DNA of 64,000 nt, taken from NCBI RefSeq assembly GCF_006569205.1, contig NZ_VIGD01000003.1, forward strand, positions 1-64,000. The letters run 5' to 3'. Position numbers and translations under genes: made by a program. Source of the DNA: Ureibacillus terrenus. Its GTDB lineage: Bacteria > Bacillota > Bacilli > Bacillales_A > Planococcaceae. Positions 28,177 through 36,463 of this stretch are shown here, piece by piece (the stretch's first letter is position 1; each line of letters opens with the position of its first letter). Below the pieces are notes generated by a model that saw only the letters and a program-made list of their open reading frames with translations, made no database searches and was not told the origin of the DNA.

Positions 28177-28681
28177 CTTATCACTCCTTTCTAATTAAAA
28201 AATACTAACTAAGATAAATTTTGTATTTAGTAATTGTTGTTTGAACAATACTATGTGTATTATTTAATACTTAGGTAAAATTTAGTGAGTCATTTTTCTT
28301 ACTTAATATTATTGCAAATTTCTAAGCGACCAGAATTGACATTTCTATTAAAACTTTCCTTAATTAAATCATAGAACATTCTGCAAATTCTGGAATGCCG
28401 TTTTCGTCATTTCAGAAAAAATTTTATATGCTAAACTACTATAGCTACACTAATTGCTTCTCAATTCCTATAAAAAAGTATAAGTCTGTCAATCATTGAA
28501 TTTGCCGCTTTTATGCACATACATGAGTCCTTATTAAAAAATAAGTGCAGAGTTTTTGCATTATTCTTTGCAAAACTCTGCACTTTTCATTAGTTAAAAT
28601 TTCTGCTCACACATTGCAAGGAAAGCAAAATTTTCCATCCCAGCGTCCAAAGCTAGTGATCGATAATCAAAACGATCCCGA
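28177..28681. other. Intergenic region between cas6 (cluster 2) and array 3
   Basis: No gene is supported. It must hold the cas operon promoter (several AT-rich candidates, none clearly best) and contains a strong terminator at 28543-28586. The last 12 bases before the first repeat (28671-28682, AACGATCCCGAC) are identical to the junction of the third repeat and its spacer (28839-28850), hinting at past recombination at the array end. Confidence 0.5.
28543..28586 (-). terminator. Terminator downstream of array 3
   Basis: AAGTGCAGAGTTTTTGCA and TGCAAAACTCTGCACTT make a long stem (one bulge). On the minus strand it is followed by ATTTTTT. It would end the array 3 precursor RNA before the cas6 promoter region. 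Confidence 0.75.
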
Positions 28682-31198
28682 CTTTTCATTCCATATAGTT
28701 AATAAAGAACCATAGCTGCTCTTATGGATTCCTCACTAGGCTCATTAATTTACATTCCACATAGTTAATAAAGAACATAGAAAATCGAGACAAATAGAAC
28801 AACTTCAACTGAATTTACATTCCACATAGTTAATAAAGAACGATCCCGACCGCCATGTCCTGAATCGAGCATAATCTATTTACATTCCACATAGTTAATA
28901 AAGAACAAAGTTTACAAAGTCAAAAGCGGTAGAACAAGAAAATTTACATTCCACATAGTTAATAAAGAACTTAGACCCTGAAGCGTTTGCGGTCATCGTT
29001 GAACAATTTACATTCCACATAGTTAATAAAGAACAAATTGGAAATTAGCAAAGCTGTTAACATAGCAGTATTTACATTCCACATAGTTAATAAAGAACAT
29101 TAAACTCACTCGCAATCTGTTTCAGATACATATAATTTACATTCCACATAGTTAATAAAGAACGGAAAGTTTGCGACAGATGACGAAAGTGATGCGGTTG
29201 CTGATTTACATTCCACATAGTTAATAAAGAACTTTGGAAGCGATGGATTTTATCGATGAACAAGATCCGCGATTTACATTCCACATAGTTAATAAAGAAC
29301 GAGTTTCTTGCCGGGCAATATATCGACTTGGAAATATATTTACATTCCACATAGTTAATAAAGAACCCACATATTCAAATTGATCGAGCCATGATTCAAA
29401 ATGATTTACATTCCACATAGTTAATAAAGAACATATGTCGATCTTGATGAACGTGTCGGCATGTGGCGATTTACATTCCACATAGTTAATAAAGAACCAA
29501 ATACAGTCGCGTCAAAAATATCAATGCGTTGTGTATTTACATTCCACATAGTTAATAAAGAACGCTGATATTGCGACAACCTACCCGAATCCGCAACAAT
29601 TTACATTCCACATAGTTAATAAAGAACGGTTCAGGGCTAAAACGAACAGCCCCCGGAATAGCCACATTTACATTCCACATAGTTAATAAAGAACTCGACG
29701 GATTCAGTTCATTTCAGTTTGTTTTATCAATTTACATTCCACATAGTTAATAAAGAACCGATTACAGTACAACGGTAACAGTAGACAAGCAAGTATTTAC
29801 ATTCCACATAGTTAATAAAGAACGCTGGTGATTCGTCAATTTGGGCAACGGTGTTTTTTATTTACATTCCACATAGTTAATAAAGAACTCTGCCGCCTTG
29901 TTCATCGCCCATGCAATTTGCAAGAATTTACATTCCACATAGTTAATAAAGAACGTTGTTTGCTATGCGTCACCATCGTCGGCATCTTGCCATTTACATT
30001 CCACATAGTTAATAAAGAACCTTTCCGATTACACCGGACATGAAAACGGAATTCAGATTTACATTCCACATAGTTAATAAAGAACCAGCAATTAAATATC
30101 CAGAGTTTACAATGTAATTGAATTTACATTCCACATAGTTAATAAAGAACAAGACTTTACCTTCTGGAACCTCTTCGGATTCGATATTTACATTCCACAT
30201 AGTTAATAAAGAACGGTTTTCTAATTTACTTCAACTCGTATTCAATTGTTTATTTACATTCCACATAGTTAATAAAGAACCGGGAAATTGTTTATCTATT
30301 AAAGCCATGTTACGAGATTTACATTCCACATAGTTAATAAAGAACAGAAGAAGAAACCCGAAATACAAGTGGGATAAAACTATTTACATTCCACATAGTT
30401 AATAAAGAACCTCAATAGTAGTTGTAACACACTGAATTTCATCGCATATTTACATTCCACATAGTTAATAAAGAACTTAAAAGCAACACAACGTGGATTT
30501 TGCGACTTATTATATTTACATTCCACATAGTTAATAAAGAACGCAGCATTTCTTCTTTGTTAGCTTCGAAGAACGCATATTTACATTCCACATAGTTAAT
30601 AAAGAACAAGAACGTTTATGCAGGATTTTATGCAAACGTTGATAATTTACATTCCACATAGTTAATAAAGAACTCGGTAAAATCGTTTTCCCCTTAGTGT
30701 TTGTGAACTATTTACATTCCACATAGTTAATAAAGAACCCTCGTCGTCGTTCAAGACACTCTGTATATCAAACATTTACATTCCACATAGTTAATAAAGA
30801 ACATGAAAACGTACATCAACTCTTGCGTTAAAAATAGCGATTTACATTCCACATAGTTAATAAAGAACGGTGAATACGTCCCGTTCAATGAAGCCGAAGA
30901 AAAAAATTTACATTCCACATAGTTAATAAAGAACGATAAAAATGATAATCTGATTTTGGGTGCGAATTTGGATTTACATTCCACATAGTTAATAAAGAAC
31001 GACAATCTCATTACAAAAGAACATCCGGTGCAAGAATTTACATTCCACATAGTTAATAAAGAACTTTTTAATTGAATTGATAGCTTTCATCTCAGCTTTC
31101 AAATTTACATTCCACATAGTTAATAAAGAACGTGGCAGTGATGCATCAGTGATTTTAGGATTCAACAAAATTTACATTCCACATAGTTAATAAAGAAC
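28682..31198 (-). CRISPR. CRISPR array 3 (cluster 2 type): 39 repeats, 38 spacers
   Basis: Thirty-nine 29-bp repeats from 28682 to 31198 with a mean period of about 65 bp. On the minus strand the repeat starts GTTCTTTATTAACTATG and ends GGAATGTAAAT; it differs from the array 2 repeat at only two positions in the first third and shares the 8-nt handle. The leader is on the right (31199-31381), so transcription runs leftward toward cas6. The leader-distal repeat at 28682 is degenerate (CTTTTCATTCCATATAG). The cluster 2 Cas6 and Cascade probably serve both arrays. Confidence 0.98.
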
Positions 31199-31381
31199 CC
31201 TAGTTTATCAGATTTCTAAAACCCTCATATATACAGGATTTATAAGCTCAAAGTTAATGTAACATTTTTAAAATTTGCAGTAAATAGGCAGTCGGGTTTT
31301 AATAAAAAGTCAAAAAAGATGCTGGAAGCCTTTATTTTCTTAGGTTTCAGACAAATATCTTAAAAAATGATCCACTGCAAA
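31199..31381 (-). promoter_or_regulatory. Leader and promoter of CRISPR array 3
   Basis: A 183-bp leader homologous to that of array 2. It has -35 TTTACT (31279-31284), a 17-bp spacer and -10 TACATT (31256-31261). ACTGCAAA overlaps the -35, and its inverted copy lies at 31374-31381, again exactly 100 bp away. Similarity to the array 2 leader ends right after the outer box, although no cas2 follows here. Confidence 0.75.
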
Positions 31382-31612
31382 ATCATCATTAAAATTTGAT
31401 CGATTCATTGTATTCAAAAAAATGGAAATAAAGAGCGGAAATTTATCTTTTCATGAATCCCCACTTTGATTTCATTATAATTTCCCTTTCCAATTTTTCC
31501 GTAAAGTTAAAGAATATGTAAAAATCGGAGTAATAGTAAAGACAATGGTTTTAAAACTTAAAATAAATGCGGTACAATGAGAAAAAAGTACGGTTAAGCG
31601 AGGGAAAGCCAT

Positions 31613-32173
31613 ATGACTACGCCTGAACCGCATAAACGTTACCGCTATCAAGACTATGAACAATGGGAAGGACGTTGGGAGTTAATTCATGGGGTTCCTT
31701 ACGATATGTCTCCGGCACCAAGCACTAAACATCAAGCCATTGTAACGGAACTTCTTTTTTCGCTCCGTTCCTATTTTGGAAAAGGGGAATGCAGGGTGTT
31801 TGCCGCACCTTTTGATATCCGGTTAAGCGAATCGGATGATTATGATAACCCTGATACGGTTGTTCAGCCGGATTTATCTGTGATTTGCAATCCGGAGCAA
31901 TTAGATTCAAAAGGAGGAAAAGGCGCGCCCCGTTTAATTGTAGAAGTGTTGTCCCCTGCCACTGCGTTAAAAGATCGTAATCAAAAATATAAATTGTATG
32001 AAAAACATGGGGTGAAAGAATATTGGATTGTCGACAGTATCCATGAAACAATTGAAGTGTACGGGCTGGTGGACCATCATTACGTCAACCGCGCCGTCTT
32101 TGGAAAGGAAGATACGCTGACTTCCTTCGTTTTTCCGGAGTTTCACTTGGAGCTGAAAACGGTTTTTCAATAG
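31613..32173 (+). CDS. Uma2-family (DUF820) putative endonuclease
   Basis: Protein of 186 residues with the PD-(D/E)XK nuclease fold of the Uma2 family. The core is visible: WEGRWELIHGVPYDMSPAPS with the following TKHQAIVTEL, then VVQPDLSVIC (the active-site Asp), APRLIVEVLSPAT (the E-x-L/K half) and YKLYEKHGVKEYWIVD. The biological role of this family is not established. It starts with ATG after GCGAGGGAAAGCC. It is the first gene to the right of the CRISPR island, monocistronic, and convergent with the Na/Pi cotransporter gene through a shared terminator. Confidence 0.88.
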   Translation: MTTPEPHKRYRYQDYEQWEGRWELIHGVPYDMSPAPSTKHQAIVTELLFSLRSYFGKGECRVFAAPFDIRLSESDDYDNPDTVVQPDLSVICNPEQLDSKGGKGAPRLIVEVLSPATALKDRNQKYKLYEKHGVKEYWIVDSIHETIEVYGLVDHHYVNRAVFGKEDTLTSFVFPEFHLELKTVFQ

Positions 32174-32174
32174 A

Positions 32175-32203
32175 AAAAAGGGGCTTCCCGCAAAGCCCCT
32201 TTT
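32175..32203. terminator. Shared terminator of the Uma2 and Na/Pi genes
   Basis: AAAAGGGGCT and AGCCCCTTTT with an 8-base loop. A-rich and T-rich tails on both sides make it bidirectional between two convergent genes. Confidence 0.85.
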
Positions 32204-32216
32204 ACAACACACGCAC

Positions 32217-33821
32217 TTATAATACTTCCCGTTCCTGGAAGCTCGTCGATTCCTCCGCTTCCTCTCCCTTCTTGAATTGCACGAGTCTGGTAAAGGCGCG
32301 CCAGTAGTGGTAGACGAGGCGATCGATCCAAAGTAGCGCCTGCACTTTCGACATGGCGACTTCGAGTTCCGTTTCCCTGACCGCCGTGCGTTCGTAATAT
32401 TTTCTTCTGCGGGTGCGCCTTTCCTCCGCCACCTTGTAGGCCGTTTTCTCCAGCACCTGCTCCATGGCCAGCAGTTTTTCCTCGCTGTCAAAGCTCTCCC
32501 TGATTTGCTCCAGCGTTTTGTGCCAACGTTTCATCAATTTTTCCTGATGAAAGACGCCTTCCACGTTTTGCTGTTCCCTCAATACCCGGACGAGCCGCGT
32601 GATATGGTCCAGCACGTGGATGATGGCCACATGTTGATTGCGGAGCTTCGACGAATCCGACTGCACCTCGTTCAGGAATTTGCGGATATGCACAATCGCT
32701 TCCTCGACTTCCCTCACCTTTTTCTCGAAGCTGCCCGTCGCTTTTTTCGCTTCAATCAATTCCAGCATCGCATCCGTCAGCCGCTTCATCATTTGGAGCA
32801 GCGTCTGATAAGCGACCTCAAGCGCCGCGGAAGGAACCGACACCAATTGTTCGTCAAGGTTCCGCGTCAATGCATTGGCCTTTTCCGGCAACAGTTTCGT
32901 CAGCAGCCTGGAAAACTGTTTGGTGAAAGGAACGAACAGTATGGCGCCCAGCACACTGAACAATGTATGGAACAACGCAAGCCCCACCGTTTCATCAAAG
33001 CTTCCCGTCATCGCTTTCGTTGCAAACTCGACGAATCGCAAAATGAATGGAATCAAAATCGTCACGATGACGGCGGTTGCCACATTAAACAACAGATGGG
33101 TGGCCGCCGTGCGCTTCGCCGCAACGGAAGATCCGATCGATGCGACAATTGCCGTGGCCGTCGTTCCGATGTTTTGTCCGATGACAAGAAAGACCGCCTG
33201 CCCAAAGTCGATCGCTCCGGCAAATAGTGCGGTGAGCGTCGCGGCCATTGCCGCGCTCGATGCCTGCATGATGATCGTCATCACGATTCCGATGCCGATG
33301 AGCAAAAAGATGGACCAGACCGAGTCCGTATCAAAGGATTCGAAACGGATCCAGTCCTGGGCATTTTCCATTCCTTTTTGCAAGAATCCGATGCCCAAAA
33401 ATAACAGGCCGAAGCCGGTGAATACGCCGCCGTATTTTTTGATGTCGCTCGGAGCCATATATTGGATCAGTACCCCAAGGGCAATCACGGGCAAGGACAT
33501 CGCCTGTAAGCTGATTTTAAATCCAAGGAGGGAAATGAGCCAGCCGGTACTCGTGCTGCCAATATTGGCGCCGATAATAATCCCGATGGACTGGACAAAG
33601 GAGATCAGTCCGGCGCTCACGAATCCGACCGTCAAGATGGTCGTCGCGGTGGATGACTGGACAAGCACGGTCATCAAAAAGCCCGTCAGCAAAGACGTGA
33701 GCGTTCCTTTTGTAAACGTGTTCATCCATTTTTTTAACGTTTCGCCCGCAATCTCTTTCAAGCCGTTTGTCAACAGCGACATGCCCAATAGAAAAATCCC
33801 GATTCCACCAATGGCATTCAT
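32217..33821 (-). CDS. Na+/phosphate cotransporter family protein (NptA/YjbB type)
   Basis: Membrane transporter of about 534 residues. Two inverted Na/Pi-cotransport repeats are recognisable by the QSSTATT (first) and QASSAAMAA (second) motifs, each followed by the GxNIGTT/S signature (GANIGSTSTG, GQNIGTTATA). Eight or so membrane helices precede a C-terminal cytoplasmic PhoU-like helical domain (from about 340). I start at ATG 33819-33821, or the adjacent TTG, because GAGGTG lies six to nine bases upstream; the frame runs open to 33920 but that extension is over an upstream hairpin. It probably imports phosphate or exports excess, as for YjbB. Confidence 0.88.
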   Translation of the reverse strand: MNAIGGIGIFLLGMSLLTNGLKEIAGETLKKWMNTFTKGTLTSLLTGFLMTVLVQSSTATTILTVGFVSAGLISFVQSIGIIIGANIGSTSTGWLISLLGFKISLQAMSLPVIALGVLIQYMAPSDIKKYGGVFTGFGLLFLGIGFLQKGMENAQDWIRFESFDTDSVWSIFLLIGIGIVMTIIMQASSAAMAATLTALFAGAIDFGQAVFLVIGQNIGTTATAIVASIGSSVAAKRTAATHLLFNVATAVIVTILIPFILRFVEFATKAMTGSFDETVGLALFHTLFSVLGAILFVPFTKQFSRLLTKLLPEKANALTRNLDEQLVSVPSAALEVAYQTLLQMMKRLTDAMLELIEAKKATGSFEKKVREVEEAIVHIRKFLNEVQSDSSKLRNQHVAIIHVLDHITRLVRVLREQQNVEGVFHQEKLMKRWHKTLEQIRESFDSEEKLLAMEQVLEKTAYKVAEERRTRRRKYYERTAVRETELEVAMSKVQALLWIDRLVYHYWRAFTRLVQFKKGEEAEESTSFQEREVL

Positions 33822-33879
33822 CAACGGTAACACCTCATTTACAAGGCAATCCTGCATCATCATTTTTCGAAAAAACAAA

Positions 33880-33902
33880 TTGCGTTCCTTTAAAGAACGC
33901 AA
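33880..33902. terminator. Hairpin upstream of the Na/Pi gene
   Basis: TTGCGTTC and GAACGCAA form a perfect 8-bp stem. Leftward it is followed by TTTGTTTTTT. It probably terminates the small gene at 34038-34289. Confidence 0.65.
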
Positions 33903-34037
33903 AAATGAGAAATCGCTCATGAATCATGGCAAACTGAGGAAATATCAAGGAACGTGGCCGTCAGCACTGGATTAAATCCATAAATATGCTATTTCAGTAT
34001 AAAATATACGATGGTTACTGCCCGGCCTCGCCACTTT

Positions 34038-34289
34038 TTACTCCGCATCAATAAAGAACGTTTCCACCGATTCCTTGGAAGACTCTTCTTCTTTTAAGTA
34101 AATGACCAATTCTTGATGGTATTCATTATTTTCCAAATAGAAATCAAGGGTATGGAAATCGTATTTATAAGTGCCGAAGGGAAAAGTGACATATTCGCCC
34201 TTCACCGCCGCAAGAAGCCCGGCCACATCGTGGGACACCATCTGCAACAGTTCTTGTCCTGTGGCAGTCAATACAAATGCAACTTTCAT
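34038..34289 (-). CDS. Small hypothetical protein (83 aa)
   Basis: Not recognised. The frame starts MKVAFVLTATGQELLQMVSH, has a hydrophobic N-terminal strand but no real signal peptide, then a mixed domain with YKYDFHTLDFYLENNEYHQE and an acidic tail. I use the ATG at 34287-34289 after AAAAGGTGAAACAG; a GTG three codons earlier overlaps that site. It is flanked by terminators on both sides, so it is a single-gene transcript. It is probably a small cytoplasmic protein conserved in Bacillales, function unknown. Confidence 0.6.
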   Translation of the reverse strand: MKVAFVLTATGQELLQMVSHDVAGLLAAVKGEYVTFPFGTYKYDFHTLDFYLENNEYHQELVIYLKEEESSKESVETFFIDAE

Positions 34290-34310
34290 CTGTTTCACCT
34301 TTTCCTCATA

Positions 34311-34342
34311 AAAAAACGTTGCTTTGCCGGCAACGTTTTTTT
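34311..34342. terminator. Bidirectional terminator
   Basis: AAAAAACGTTGC and GCAACGTTTTTTT form a perfect stem with a 7-base loop and long A and T tracts. Confidence 0.85.
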
Positions 34343-34439
34343 GTGTGTATTATTCACATAGAATTATTCTACCATATGTTTGATTGAAAGAACACCGGGA
34401 AACGGTTATTCTTGCGGTGCACTTTTCGCCCATAAGTTT

Positions 34440-34530
34440 TTCGTTTGGCGGATTTTATCTGTATTTTGGCGGATTTCCCCGAAAGCCGCTGCCCCACAAC
34501 CTTGGCGGATTCCATCCTCCCGAAACCCCA
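34440..34530 (-). repeat. Short 21-bp periodic repeats (AATCCGCCAA units)
   Basis: On the minus strand AAATCCGCCAAAC, AAATCCGCCAAAA and GAATCCGCCAAGG occur in a row, the first two 21 bp apart. No ribosome binding site or start supports coding. The motif belongs with the larger periodic stretches at 39.4-40.0 kb and 42.9-43.2 kb. Confidence 0.45.
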
Positions 34531-34569
34531 AAATCTCCCTGCTGGAAAATCCCCGCGCAAAAAACAAAA

Positions 34570-34605
34570 AACGGACGGGAAAACTTCCCGCTTTCCCTGT
34601 CCGTT
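34570..34605 (-). terminator. Terminator of the aspartokinase gene
   Basis: AACGGACGGGAAA pairs with TTTCCCTGTCCGTT with one bulge. On the minus strand TTTTTTG follows. It lies 25 bp beyond the lysC-type stop. Confidence 0.85.
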
Positions 34606-34629
34606 CTTTTCATTATTCCATTCTCCCCA

Positions 34630-35985
34630 TTAAATTGTCACGGGAGTAAAAAATTCTTCATATAATGCGCGCAAGCACTGTTCTTCATATTCTTGTAGGA
34701 CGCCGAATACAAGGCTCACTTCGGAAGAACCTTGGTTGATCATTTCGATGTTCGCCCCGGTCCGGGAAATGGCTGAAGCGGCCCGTGCCGCCAATCCTTT
34801 GTTTCTTCGCATGCCTTCTCCTACAATGACAATCATGGAGAAGCCGTGGCGGAAATACACATCATCTGCATGAAGTTCTTTTTTGACGCGTTTGACAATG
34901 CGTTCTTCTTTTTCAGGCGTCAATTGGTTGGAACGGATGATGACGGAAATATCATCCACTCCGGATGGTGTATGTTCATAGGAAATGTTTTCTTCCTCGA
35001 TGATTTGCAACAGTTTTCTGCCAAAACCGATTTCGCGGTTCATCAAGTATTTGGATACATATAAAGTGGAGAATCCGTGATCCGCCGCGATGCCGATGAC
35101 CGGCCGCCCGTTCGGTTTGCGCGTCGGCACGATGCGGGTGCCCGGCGCCGATGGATTGTTTGTATTTTTGATGTTCACCGGGATGCCCAATTTAAATACC
35201 GGGATTAACGCTTCATCGTGGAATACGGAGAACCCCGCATAAGAAAGTTCCCGCATTTCACGGTACGTAATTTCTTCAATGCCGATCGGGTCGTTTACCA
35301 CTTTCGGATTGGCAGAGAAGACGCAATCCACATCTGTAAAGTTTTCATATAATTCCGCTTTGACGGCCGCTGCCAGGATGGATCCCGTAATGTCGGAGCC
35401 GCCGCGGTCGAATGTGCGCAATCGGCCTGATCTTGTATAACCGAAGAATCCCGGGAATACGACGATCTCTTCGCCTTTTCCAAGGTCTTTCAAGTTTTCG
35501 TAAGTTTCAGGCAACGCAAACGTTCTTTCCGGCGGATCGTTTACCACCAATCCTTCTTTCGGGCTGACATATTTCGCTTTTAGCCCAATGGAATTGAAAT
35601 ATTCCGCCACCAATTTGGCGTTATTGTCTTCACCGCTTGCTTTTAATGTATCCATGAATAATTCTTTTTCCGCTTTTAGGGCAAGGCGTTCGCGCAAGTC
35701 GTTTTCGATGACTTCCACGATTTTTCTGTCCAATCCAAGCCCTTCGGCGATGTCTTTATAGCGGTTCACCACATTTTGCAGTTTCTCTTCCACAGCACCG
35801 TTTTGAAGTGCCGTTTCCGCCAAATCGATCAATAAATCAGTCACTTTGATATCATCGCTGAAGCGTTTGCCTGGAGCAGAAACCACCACAATTTTTCTTT
35901 TGGGATTCTCTTTCACAATATTGGCCACTTTTTGAATTTGACCTGCACTCGCAACTGAAGTTCCACCAAATTTACATACGATCAT
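34630..35985 (-). CDS. Aspartokinase III (YclM/ThrD type)
   Basis: Aspartate kinase of 451 residues, catalysing the ATP-dependent first step to lysine, threonine and methionine. The kinase domain starts MIVCKFGGTSVASAGQIQKV with the KFGGTS motif. RTFDRGGSDITGSILAAAV is the aspartate/ATP-binding block. The C-terminal half carries two ACT domains (DISVIIRSNQLTPEKEERIV and IVIVGEGMRRNKGLAARAAS). Length and sequence match the monofunctional, non-split aspartokinase III (YclM of B. subtilis). It is monocistronic, with a strong promoter at 36047-36075 and a terminator directly after it. No lysine riboswitch is present. Confidence 0.93.
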   Translation of the reverse strand: MIVCKFGGTSVASAGQIQKVANIVKENPKRKIVVVSAPGKRFSDDIKVTDLLIDLAETALQNGAVEEKLQNVVNRYKDIAEGLGLDRKIVEVIENDLRERLALKAEKELFMDTLKASGEDNNAKLVAEYFNSIGLKAKYVSPKEGLVVNDPPERTFALPETYENLKDLGKGEEIVVFPGFFGYTRSGRLRTFDRGGSDITGSILAAAVKAELYENFTDVDCVFSANPKVVNDPIGIEEITYREMRELSYAGFSVFHDEALIPVFKLGIPVNIKNTNNPSAPGTRIVPTRKPNGRPVIGIAADHGFSTLYVSKYLMNREIGFGRKLLQIIEEENISYEHTPSGVDDISVIIRSNQLTPEKEERIVKRVKKELHADDVYFRHGFSMIVIVGEGMRRNKGLAARAASAISRTGANIEMINQGSSEVSLVFGVLQEYEEQCLRALYEEFFTPVTI

Positions 35986-36046
35986 AATATCATCAAATCC
36001 TTACTTTCCAAGATTGTATTTTCCAAAAGAACATTTGACTTTTCTC

Positions 36047-36075
36047 AGTGTACAAATTTTATAGAAAAACGTCAA
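36047..36075 (-). promoter_or_regulatory. Aspartokinase promoter
   Basis: -35 TTGACG (36070-36075), a 17-bp spacer and -10 TACACT (36047-36052), pointing to the gene start about 60 bp downstream. Confidence 0.75.
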
Positions 36076-36192
36076 GAGCCTTTAACCAAAAAGATGAAAA
36101 TATTTGAAAAATTTTATTCGTTGCTATCCTAAAAACTAGTATATGTAGGCGGTTCGGTAGAACGCTTTATCATTGCCCATTATTTTTAAAAG

Positions 36193-36234
36193 AAAACCGT
36201 GCACACCTATCGAAAAATAGATGTACACGATTTT
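36193..36234 (-). terminator. Terminator downstream of topB
   Basis: AAAATCGTGTACATCTAT pairs with ATAGGTGTGCACGGTTTT (minus strand, with mismatches), followed by CTTTTAAAAA. It lies about 230 bp after the topB stop. The rest of 36235-36463 shows nothing recognisable. Confidence 0.6.
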
Positions 36235-36463
36235 GCTATGAATCCTTATGCCTACCCTGATTCATTCCATTTAAAATTGTTAGTTTTATTATATAATATT
36301 TTCTTGATTTTTCTAGATAAAATCGCAAATATCTGGACAGATTTTTGATGGAAAAATTTTATAAATTTAATCCAAAAAAGTAATGGATTAGCCGCTAGCC
36401 ATTCCCCTCCTTTTATCATATTCCACACTCTTTGAATTGGAAGGTTAAAATGGAGGAATCCCC

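Noticed and set aside
28239..28267. Possible degenerate array 2-type repeat upstream of the cluster 2 cas6 (GTTT...ACTATGTG)
   Set aside because: Only about 16 of 29 positions match and it points opposite to the arrays; within what chance could give in AT-rich DNA.
29087..31050. Open frames inside array 3
   Set aside because: Same reason as for array 2: translated repeats.
32875..33975. 366-codon plus-strand frame opposite the Na/Pi transporter
   Set aside because: Antisense shadow; the minus strand encodes the intact family motifs.
35986..36192. Lysine riboswitch upstream of the aspartokinase gene
   Set aside because: The transcribed leader from the promoter at 36047 is about 50 bases, too short for an L-box.
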